Assembly (NCBI RefSeq): GCF_901709675.1
Contig: NC_051091.1
Location: 7,970,967 to 8,034,966 of the forward strand
Direction of reading: 5' to 3'
Source of the DNA: Syngnathus acus
Taxonomy: Eukaryota > Chordata > Actinopteri > Syngnathiformes > Syngnathidae
Length of the DNA: 64,000 nt
The translations under genes and the position numbers were made by a program. The notes under the pieces were generated by a model. The model worked only from the letters and a program-made list of their open reading frames with translations, ran no database searches and had not been told where the DNA came from. Shown piece by piece: positions 43,972 through 54,410 of this stretch; the first letter of the stretch is position 1; each line of letters opens with the position of its first letter.

Positions 43972-46900
43972 TGCCTTGGAGCTGAATATGGCCGAGGAAG
44001 ATGGTTCTTCGCAGTGACAAGCCCTGCAGCCCTTCTGCACAAGGAGCCTCTCACATCTAACTCAGACCGTAATAGCATTCGCGACGCTTGCACAACTTGA
44101 CATACGATGAGGCAGGCATAATTGCCAACATCAAGCCAGTCATTCTCGTCATGTTGTGTATTTTTACAACATTAAATCCAAGGGGGGATCCGAGGGGATG
44201 CAGTGAGGTTATTTTTAGAACCACAAATACGGTATCAACGACAAGAGTTATTTTGAACACTTCATTGTCACGTCTCATAAATCTACTGTGTGCCACAAAT
44301 GCTGCCTATGTGATTGATATTTACTACCGAGATGGACTCACTGAAGTAAAGTTTTATGTGAGGAAAGAATTCCAATCGTAAGAGTGCCATCAGAAATGAA
44401 TAGTAATAAACAAAACAGAGAGACTTGAGAATTCCTGCCTGACAAATATATATGTCAATTAGTTCATCAATTTTTGCCAATCTTGTACAAAAATACAATA
44501 ATTATTTCTAATTTGAGGATTACACTGAAAATTATATTGACACGTGAATTTAATCATAAATTGATACAGACAGCATCGCAAAAAAAAGAGTGAACATTAT
44601 TTAATTAAGTAAAAAAAATCCCCCCCAAAAAATCCAAAAAACCTTTTGACCACTTGGGGGCAGCAAAAACAAGTACAGTACTGTGGTAAATCTTGGACAA
44701 CTATCGCCATGTTTGAATGGTAACGCTTGTTAGACGCTGCATTAAATATTTATAAGTAATCACTTTTTCATTCTGAGATTGATTGGTGACTGATTGGTTT
44801 TGGAGTCTTTTCATTCGAAACAGATTGCAATGGTGGAAAACAAATAAGGCACTCCTCAGTGGGATGGAGTAACAAAGCAACCTGAGAAATTACACGGAGT
44901 TTAGCAGATGACGCACAGAGGTGGTGAAAGTATACTCACGCGATGTTTAGGAAGAATATAGATACTTTCATGAAGCAAATTTTAATTTAAAATCTACAAT
45001 TTAATTTAAAGTACACACTGAAATGCACTCTATGTACAAAAGTAAAAACGAAATTTTACTCTGTTATATGCAGTGCTTTTATTTTGATAGCTTGGCACAA
45101 GTCAGTCATACCTTGATTGTTTTTCCTCAGGCACAGAAGTTTCGTAGAAGTCAAATCAGAGGTGCTCAATGGGGTCAGACAAATGTTTTTTTTTTTTTTA
45201 CAGATCATATTAGTAATGCAGTACTACACTCGGGTCATGCTGACATTTTTAACATACATGACAAAATGTATTTTTATTCCAAAATCACAATTTAAATCCT
45301 CAAGTAAACTACTTGAATACAGAAACAACGTTTTTAAACTTCAATACTCCCTACCACATAGATACATCCCATGAATGTAAATTTATCGAGCAATTTCCCT
45401 CAGCCTCGCACAACTCAGAATCACTTCAGAATAAAAAGTCCAGTTTTGCCCTAACAAGGATTATTATACCAATTCAAACTACTAGTACAGTCAACAAAAT
45501 GGTACCTTTTCCGCACACGTCCTTTAAGGAGGTTCCGATTCCTTATCCCTTCAAGATGATAACCTCTGAATCACTTAGGTCCCTGTAGACAAAAAGACGA
45601 TCATAAACACACATCTCAGCTTGGGTTTTTACCTTGTTTTTTTTTAAGTCACATCTATCCAAGCCCAGGCACGTTGAGGGACATGCAGTCCTCTCCCGAG
45701 GCACAGCCCCGAAGCGATCGATAAGGCCATTTCCAGATAATCACCCCTCCTGTCTTCCTGGACAGTGTTAACACTTGCACAGCCTGTAATAAACCATATG
45801 GATCAATACGACATCAGTTCTACATGGAACTTTTCCACCTCAGCTAATGCAGTGAAATGTGAACTGGATTTTGGTACAATCTGACCTTCTTTCTGCTCCA
45901 GTTATCAGAATCCTACTAAACCTGTCAAGATCACCAAGTGAAACAGACAGCTCTTGTTACATAATCATACACGCTTCTCACTAGCTGACTGACAGCACAT
46001 CTCCACTGGGGTATGTTTTATTCTATGTGCTACATTAAATTGTCAAATGGTTATCTTTTGTCTCTTTCATTTCTAAAAGGCATTTTGAAATGACATGAGT
46101 TAGTTTATTCCAAAAAGGAACAAGATGACCCAAGGGAGTCCAAAAAGACTGAAATGGGGAAAAAGTAATAAAAGGTACAAAAGAAACTAAAGTAAAATCA
46201 AAATACCTTCATGTTAATTGATGACTAATAATATTGTATGTTGCAGATCAAAACGGCAACTGTCAGCTGGCGGCCATCTTGGTGTTTATCGACATTGGGG
46301 AACCGCATACAAAGCCTTTTCCTCTAATAAATCACTCACAGAAAGTGTCGCTGCAAATGTTGCCAGGTTTCATTGCAGTTTAATCAGCTCAATGAATGTT
46401 TTAATAGGCTGATATTTCAGAGAGCGAATGGCACTGCAGTGATTAATGGCGAGGGGTGAACTCTTCCCCTCCCTCCAACGCTGGTTCTCTGCCAAGGATC
46501 ACTAAAGAAATATCTCTACTCTTGTATTGACATTACACATTTATTTGAAAGTTAACAAGCTCATCTGCAAACCAATCTTGTTGTAATTGGCTAATAGGTG
46601 ATGCGATGTTTTCTGTCTGATAACGCTGCACGTTTTCCTAAATATATTATCTGCATGTTTTTCCCTTCTGCGGGTCTTTTATGAATTCATCAGGAGGCCT
46701 CATCTCACTCCCTGGCCTCCTATACCATTTAATATGTCTTTACCCCTCCTCCTCCTCTCTCGGAGGATTGCACTGTTTCTCAATTTGTCATCCCTGATAC
46801 CCCCCCCCCCCTTACATTATGTACATATCTTAATCAGCCCGTTTTCCTCCTCTCCTCCATTTCATCACTTTTTCTACCCTTCTTCTTTTGACCTTCAGTT

Positions 46901-48600
46901 CCCCTGCTTCATTACTCTCCTCCTTTCTCTGAATTTCCTCCCAACTCTCCTTGGTGGTAATGGAATGTAAAATCAACACGGTTGTGACATTTTGGACATT
47001 TCACCGACCAACCCTTTGCCCCCCCCCCCCTCCTCCCCCAATTATGTATATTGTTGTCTGTATGATACGTAGCGTGACTCTTGTAACAAGGACGTGGATG
47101 GGATGATGGAGGCGGTTGGGGGATTTAATTAAAGACCAAAGGGTCACAGTGAATAAGGCAGGTTGGGTTTTCGGGAATAAGGAGGGGGGGCAGATGGTTA
47201 TCTGCCACTGGAGTGATAAATCAACCTGCCCCTTCAGCCGCCCTCAACGCAACATCACGCCACTGCATTGGGTCCCCCCTCCCTTTTCCAAAAGCAATTC
47301 CGTCATGTCTTGTTAGCTCATTCGTCTTCATCAGTAGCAGTGGGAGGTTCGAGCCCCCGCACCCACCGCTTCACCTCGAGCCACCCTCTCCCCCCCATCC
47401 CCAACCAATGCCAAGCCCCACTGATCAAAGATGAGCCAGCCAGTGCATTGGCATGGGTTTGCACAAAAACACAAATTGTGTGTGTGCAAAAGCTTCAACA
47501 GATTGCAGTTAATAATGAAGGCAGGGCAAGCACACACACTAATGGCATTTAAGGCCAATTAAGACATGACTAATTAATGAGACATTTCCTGTAAGACTTA
47601 TTGATGTTTATTTGCAGTCACATAAATCACTGAATTGTATTCTCTCTAAATGATACAGACAGTTGATTTCAGCAAATGAATGTGTTTATCAATGACAAAC
47701 AAAGCTAATATATATGAGTTGATGTATTTTAGTTAAGTGAACATCAATGATGAAGCCACGGAGTGCGATTATTTTGTTCTATAAAAGTGGACTGACTTTA
47801 GGTTTTTAATTATTTTTCTTTTTTTACAAATGTTTGGGTTTCTGCAGTTTCTTGAGTTTCTTCAATTACAAGTGTAAAGTTAGCACTGATTAGCGTTAGT
47901 TAACTGTCTTACTAGCATGACAACGTCAACATCATGGAATGACCTCAGTTTTGTTTGAGTTAAAGGGTTCCACCTTGGAATTTAATTTAATTTAATTTAA
48001 AGTTGAACGGTTCAGATGTTCCACTGTACAGACTTGTATCATATGGAAAATAATTACTATTTCAAATCTGATTTACACAAATCGGTATATGGACAAATTG
48101 GTTTAAGGAATATCTTTGAAATGAAAATCATGTATTTATTGTCTTTTGCTGTTTTTTTTCTTTTTGGCTCCCACCTCATAGCTCACTCTGATGGCCATTA
48201 CATCTGCAAAGTTGCAGTATGCAGTGAGAAGATGGGTTTGATGTGGACACTATGTCATTAGTAGTTTGCTAGCAGCAGACAACAATAAACACAGATCAAC
48301 AATGAAAGTCCCTGCGCCGGTACAACAAAGAAAAGCTCACTGCTCTGCCTTTCCGCCACTAACAACAACACAAAGAAACATTTTGTCTTTAACTGGCGAC
48401 ACATAAATGACGCCATTAAATGAGCTGGCTTTCTGGGCTTTGGTTAAGTAGTAAACATGCTCATTTCCAAGTGCATAAAAAAGGAAAAGATGGATATTTG
48501 AAGTCCTAGAAAGATATCTCGAACATATTTTATAACAGAGTGATTTTGGAGTTTTATTTTGGAGAAATGTTGATAAATCCAAAGTGGTGGGGGGGGGGAA
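43972..48600. other. Intergenic: PFKM 5' flank and non-coding DNA
   Basis: The first few hundred bases should include PFKM 5' UTR and promoter. The rest lacks coding exons. It contains a TTTAA-type repeat (47979-48002) and, at about 46230-46450 and 47430-47720, stretches rich in homeodomain-like TAATTA/ATTAA cores that look less degraded than the surroundings (impression only). Confidence 0.5.
47430..47720. promoter_or_regulatory. Possible conserved non-coding element
   Basis: This is dense in homeobox-type cores: 'ggccaattaagacatgacta', 'attaatgagacatttcctg', 'cataaatcactgaattg'. It has no open frame or repeat structure. It looks like the conserved enhancers found in fish gene deserts, but conservation was not tested. 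Confidence 0.3.
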
Positions 48601-48717
48601 ATGAGACAGCTCTGACATTTCTAAATGATGAGCATACTCTTCTAGATAAGCAAACACACTAACAACAACGCAAACTGTCCATAATTGTTCCCCCTGGTGA
48701 GACGCTAGCTCAGACTT

Positions 48718-48736
48718 TGATTGACAGCTGTCAATC
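48718..48736. promoter_or_regulatory. PBX-MEIS/PREP site within an 18-bp palindrome
   Basis: TGATTGACAG (48718-48727) is an exact PBX-PREP/MEIS composite site. It is part of the perfect palindrome GATTGACAGCTGTCAATC (48719-48736), whose centre TGACAGCTGTCA is the TGIF/MEIS homodimer consensus. The surrounding 48700-48960 is GC-richer than the flanks. Confidence 0.45.
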
Positions 48737-49784
48737 CGGGCCATGAGCGTTGACTGAGGAGGTCGCAGCCGTGGTCCCGGGGGCTCTCATGTGTCATCAA
48801 ATAGGGCCAAGGCTGGAAGGGGATAGAAATAGACAAGGTCTGCTGTGGTCCACTGAGCTTTGCTGCCCCGCCCAGCAAGTGGAAGGGAGCGACATGGAGA
48901 GGAGGGAAATGCAAAAAGCCCCTCCGGGATGTTAAGAAACCGTTTAACTTGGTGACAGCAAGCAGGAGTGGCATCTGTGAGGACTGCACACGTCTAGATT
49001 CATAATCGTGTAATGCCACACACACAACATTGTCCAATTGATGAAGAATACAAATCTTAAAAAACAATTTATGATTAAGAAATGAGAATTTGTACAAAAA
49101 ATTGTACAAACGCTATAAATGCTAATGTGAAAAGCAACTGTACAAGAATAAATATGCTATATATAATGACATTGACAAAAAAGATATCGGTGGTGGGGTG
49201 CTGGATCAATATCAGACAACGTGATAGTCTGCTTGGGGGCTTAAATGAGAGAATGTCAACACACACACGCACAGCAGTCCCAGCATCACCTTTTCACCAA
49301 TTCATTAAAAACAAGCTCGCCGGGCCTCATTAACAGCGGGACACACAGTGTTGCATCCATAACCACAACCCACAACATTACTCTCAGCCGCCTTTCTTTA
49401 ATTCAATCTTTCTATCTATCCATCCATCTGTCTGACTGTCTGTCCGTCTATGCATATACCCATCTATCTTTCTATCCATCCTTCAAATAACCACAAAACC
49501 ATGCAGGGGGGGGGGACAATGTCAAAAGGAAAAATCAACAAAATGGGTAAAACAGCAGAGATGCTCCACTGCTTGCCTGACTGTTTTGAGTCTCTGCAGA
49601 GTGAATGGATGCAGGAGAGAGTTGTGTGGTGCGTTCAAGTCCCTCCTCTGCACCCCCATCCTGCAGTGAGAGTATATGGTTGGCTTCCCCTGGTTTCTTA
49701 ACATTCCTCACCATCCTCCTCCAAAGCCTGGGAGACGACTGAGGCAGACAGCAGCGCTTGTTATAGTCGCAGGCCTCAATCCAG

Positions 49785-49830
49785 TGTGTGTGTGCGCGCG
49801 CACACGTGTGTGTTTGTGTGTGTCTGAGCA
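49785..49830. repeat. Alternating GT/GC/CA tract (Z-DNA type)
   Basis: The run 'gtgtgtgtgcgcgcgcacac' followed by 'gtgtgtgtttgtgtgtgt' is alternating purine-pyrimidine and partly self-complementary. Confidence 0.8.
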
Positions 49831-51166
49831 TCCCTACTATACACGAATACAAATTGTGTAAAAGGAATATGTATTTAACTGCATTAATTTGTGTATGAAT
49901 CCCAAGATGTCAGCTAACTTCATGTTTTAAAGCGTAATATTGAAATTGGAATTCCTGTGGGTAATATTACAAACAAGCTTGTAGTTCATTCGATGAATAT
50001 ATCTGAATATATCACAATATGAATAATTCTGGTAGTCAAATATCAAGTTTTAGAGATTCTGATCAACTGTGTCAGTGCTTTTTGTTTTTTAGGGAGGAGG
50101 CAATTCTTAGCTGGAATCTTCATTTTCTTTTATGCTGATTTCTGCCTCTGAGGGAAGTTTGGATGTTGTCTAAATTTACAGCAATATGCGGGAAAGCCCA
50201 TTATATATTTCTTTTGTTGTTCAGGTAAAAAAATGTTTTACATGCGATTTTTTTTTTTACACAACAGAGATTTTATAATACAAAATTGTCCTTCCACCAA
50301 ATCCATACCAAGTGGGATACAAATGAGAATATTTAAATGCTAATAAGATGTGCATCATGATGTATGAGTGTATTCCTCCCTTATGTATACTGTAGGCACA
50401 TGTGTATTGCATGTGTGCGTTGACTGTCACTGCGAATGAACTTGGAGGGCTTAGCTGGTGGACAATATTGGCAGAAAGACTCCAGTGACTCAAGAAAGCT
50501 TAGAACGTCTCACCCAGGACCTCAGTTGGAGGCTCTACCGACATTCGCCCATAAATTATTCACCAGGTCTCCTTGATGGGACAGAAATTTTAATGAGAGA
50601 AATGTTATACAGGGAGACTCATTCGTATCACATGCAATAAATGTAGACAGGTAGCATGACACGTCGTATGTAGAGGTTGTTTGCTTGGATCTACGTATAA
50701 AATGACTAATTAGCTTCAGTGTTGCCGGACAAGACGAACGATTAAGTCTTGTGTAATTAAGTCTTGGTGGGAATTTAGAAAAACATCAGTTGCACTGAGT
50801 TACAAGGTCACCGTAGGATAAATAATAGGAAAGTAGTACCACATTGTAACTCTTGTGTTGCATCAACTTGTATTTTCTTGATTTTTGTTTTGTTTTGTTT
50901 GCATAATGCCACTCCATTTACCTGGAGCAGCCTTGCTGCGAGACACAACGACGCAAACATACAGAAGCGCAGTTGACACAAATACGCTCCCATCTCCCTT
51001 TCCTGTCGACTTTTTTTGCTTCTTCTGCTAACAAGCCCCGAGCCCCGAGCAGTTCGTGCTGTCTCCTTCTCTGTTACCTTCGAGTCTGGCCGTCATGCTC
51101 CTGTGGCTCCACTCGAAAGGTTACGCCGTGTAGCCACCGTCACTGCCTGTCACCCCATCGCCATCA

Positions 51167-51170
51167 GACA

Positions 51171-51222
<52 letters not shown>

Positions 51223-51268
51223 TGCTCTCTCTATTGCTCTCTCTCTTGCTCTCTCTCTCTCTCTCCCC
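51167..51268. repeat. (TC)n-rich microsatellite
   Basis: About 100 bp of interrupted TC dinucleotides with occasional TG and TTGC breaks, ending in a short C run. Confidence 0.9.
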
Positions 51269-51434
51269 CCCACTGACTCTTGTCTTGTCAACAACACACT
51301 TAACATTGAGCCTTAGTGAAGACAAAAGTCAAGTTGGGTAGAAATCCATCTCTTTTCTAATAAATCGGAAAATGGTGCAAAATGCGTAAATTCTAAAAAA
51401 AAAAAAAAAAGTATTTTAAATTAAGAGTATATTA

Positions 51435-51635
51435 TGTACGGAAGAGGATTAGAGCCAGTGAAGAAAAAAAACTGAGGGGTGACAGGATTCTGACTTTTTT
51501 GACTCAGAATTCTGAGAATAAAGTCAGAATTCTGACTTTAAGTCTGACTTTAAGTCAGAATTCTGAGAAAAAAAGTCAGAATCCTGTCACCCCTCATTTT
51601 TTTTTTCTTCACTGGCCCTAATCCTCTTCCGTATG
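51435..51635. mobile_element. Hairpin MITE with long inverted arms and TA flanks
   Basis: The left arm 'cggaagaggattagagccag' (from 51439) and right arm ending 'cactggccctaatcctcttccg' (to 51631) are near-perfect inverted repeats of about 60 bp, each bordered by TA. The interior is made of smaller palindromes of 'aagtcagaattctgactt' type. The TA duplication suggests a Tc1/mariner-type non-autonomous element. Confidence 0.75.
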
Positions 51636-53705
51636 TCTGTGATGTTAGTTTGAAGTGCTCATAAAATGTGTTCTTTTCCTTATTAACTTCGGACGCATCA
51701 AGGTTTGATATCCGTGTGAAGTTGAAGTAGCGTTTAAAGAATAAACATTGCTTCTTCACTCATCTGCTTCTCTATCTTCTTCCTCTTATCCCTCCGCCGC
51801 CTTCTGTCTCTTGTTCTCTGCGGGCCGTCTGTGAAGTGTTCAAGCGCTCTGACGACACGCATCGCCGACTCCTCAACATCTTGTCCCGTCATGGCAATTA
51901 CACCCACACAATCGCTCGCGCACACTCAAAACGCAGCTCTCAAAAATATTAGGAACAAATATCTCCTCAACAGTATTGCCTTGCAAGTTTTAGGATTTCA
52001 GTCCGTACAATTGGGTTGACCTTGGCTGCTTAAGGCAGACAAACAGTCACAGGCACCTCCTTGCTCCCGTGGCAACCACGTGAGTTGGGATGTGAAAGAC
52101 TGAAGGAGTGAGCAGGTGGTTGGAAAGCTCGGGCCACAGGCCAGTCACTGACCCCATCCATAAGACAGCAAGAGGATAAGGGTTAATTAACAGGCAACGT
52201 TAAGAGTTTAATAGTTTAATGAATGATTCATAGCTTCCCGGTCTATACTCACTATTGAAAACACATGGATGGAGTCAGAGCCTGCATGAATTATTCACTC
52301 TGTGTTATACTCAACATTTCACTCACACCGAGAGCCGAGACCAAGCCGAATTTTAGCTGGTTTGAGTTCCAAAGGTGGAATGGATGAGCGGAAAATGGCA
52401 AAGAAAAAAGATTTTCCTTCATATTTTAAGATATACATTGACAACAACAAAATCTGTGATGTCCTTTTGGTCAAATTCTGGTTTGCACAACATCAGGTGC
52501 ATTCGACTTTAAAAATGCTTCGGGTCCATGTTAAAAAGATGACGTCAATGAGATCATTTTGCTTCATTGACATTTAGGTTGCGGCGATATTTGAAATCTT
52601 TTAATCAATGAGTGTTTCCTGTTTAAATACACCGAGCTTTAGATGACACAAAGGTAATCCTTTTAATTAGGTAGTTTTGAGTTCAATCCAATGTAACATA
52701 CAAGAAAAAGATTGTGGATGGCCACAAGGGGATGAAATCAAAACCACAGTGTGATGTCACCAGACCGTCAAATCATCAGAAGCTTCTGTAGTCACACTGA
52801 GGCGTCAGTGCAGTGTATGTTTATCAAACCAGTATTGTCCACTATATCAGACAGCTGCTGTCATGTTCATGTCGCTGCAGGCTGTTATAGGCAGTCTCCT
52901 TGTCTTTTGAGTGATGCCATGGCTTGAACAGCATGGTTTAAGAGCTAAAAGAAGGTCATCCATGTCTTGCTTCACTATCGCTCCCTTTTCTCGTCTCTCT
53001 CTGTTGCCCCTGTCTCTCTCTCGCTCGCTCTCTCACTTGGCTGTCTTTCTGTCCTCCGTCACTGTCTTCCACTCCTTCCCTCTTTGGATTGAATATCCGT
53101 CTTTGGAAGTTGTTTTATCTGTAAAGCATTTGGGCTCTATGACAAAGCTAGCCCCTTGAAAATCCTTTCTTTTGAATGTGATCATTGTCAAGAACCAGGA
53201 AGGCATTACAAATCAAATCATATGGATCATTTTAATAGAGTTACTCTGCTGTTTGTGCTTCACAAAGAAAAGTCCTGATTCATAGTTTGTTTTTCACAGT
53301 GCCATTCATGTTAAGTATTGTAAAGGAAACTTTCTTTTTGATGAAAAGCGTTATTCATGTCACTCTCCACTTTTTCACCTCCTTGACAAGAGCGCGAATG
53401 CATTTGGTAAGACTGGCTGGCATCCGCTGTTATCGATTACGCACATTTGGTGTCACAGTGAAAAACACGGACAGGTTTAAAAAAAAAAAAAAAAAAAAAA
53501 ATCGTACTAGTAGTCTACTGATCTTTGGTGCACTGGAATAACTCAATTTCAAATCTAATGGTAAACAAACAAAATGTTTTTTTGAAAACTTAGCGTGTGG
53601 TTGTTGAAACTGAGCAAATAAGCAGCAACAAAACGTTTCCGCAAATAAAACATTCCCTGCGCTATATAGTACACTATGATGTGACAATGATGTGTTGACA
53701 AGCTG

Positions 53706-54368
53706 TCAATTTGCACAAGGAGTAAGACAAATAGGCAGTACACAAAATAAAGCAGCAGGTGAAGACAGCAAATGGATGGGAAAAAACTGAAAATGAAAAT
53801 CATGTCTGGGCTGCCGACACGTGTGCTCACCTATATATGAAATCAGCATTCCCAGACATGAAATTGAAGGAAATCGAACAAGCATACGAATATTTGACAT
53901 TTTTTCCTCACAGTGACTGGAAGATATGATTTTGAGAAGACTACGAACATTTACAAAGAAGCGCGAAAGGAGCAAGTCCAGGAAAGATTCATGCACGGTG
54001 ATACCAGTTGGAATAGTCCATGCTGGATTTCTTATCTTTGGTGATACCTCCTGACGAATGAGAATGAGGATCTGATTAAACCTCATCATATCAAGCAACC
54101 ACATCTTATTACAAATATCTCCATCTGGAATTGTTGCTGAACATGATGCAGAGCCAGTTTTGGCCGTGCAGTTGACTTTCGGGATTTGACCTCTGAATTG
54201 TACCATCCTCAGTAAAACAGCATTGATTTTGAAATAAACTTGTTTTTTGAAAAGCACACGGTATTGTTTATCTGTGAAAATCGCAGTGTTCAGCATTAAT
54301 GGGGAAGTTAAGCCCCAAACTGTCTTTGTTGTACCCTTGCCAGTTTTCCTACTTTGGTCACGTAACAT
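53706..54368 (-). CDS. Unrecognised single-exon ORF, 220 codons
   Basis: An uninterrupted frame runs from ATG at 54368 to a stop at 53706; upstream it stays open to 54410 but without another ATG. This is the longest ORF in the intergenic region and long for AT-rich non-coding DNA. The protein has scattered cysteines and two hydrophobic C-terminal stretches. I recognise no domain. It may be transposon-derived, a retrocopy, or chance; the flank around 54400-54440 ('caaaatggccgccccctgag') resembles dispersed fish repeats. No splice partners were found. Confidence 0.25.
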   Translation of the reverse strand: MLRDQSRKTGKGTTKTVWGLTSPLMLNTAIFTDKQYRVLFKKQVYFKINAVLLRMVQFRGQIPKVNCTAKTGSASCSATIPDGDICNKMWLLDMMRFNQILILIRQEVSPKIRNPAWTIPTGITVHESFLDLLLSRFFVNVRSLLKIISSSHCEEKMSNIRMLVRFPSISCLGMLISYIGEHTCRQPRHDFHFQFFPIHLLSSPAALFCVLPICLTPCAN

Positions 54369-54410
54369 TTGCAAGCAGAGCCGTGATTGGTCATTTTCAA
54401 ACAACGGCAA

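Larger units (their letters stand above)
48601..53705. other. Intergenic, no gene recognised
   Basis: Holds the palindromic MEIS-type site, simple repeats ((TC)n at about 51167-51268, tetranucleotide runs near 49410-49490), the hairpin MITE and a GC-richer stretch at about 52030-52200. ORFs here do not resemble known proteins. Confidence 0.55.

Noticed and set aside
43972-44093. Longer PFKM N terminus
   Set aside because: The upstream open frame begins with a non-ATG codon; the MAEHLSGDP start has a good context and fits the family length.
47340-47375. tRNA-like B box 'ggttcgagcccccg'
   Set aside because: No matching A box, acceptor stem or anticodon arm could be folded around it.
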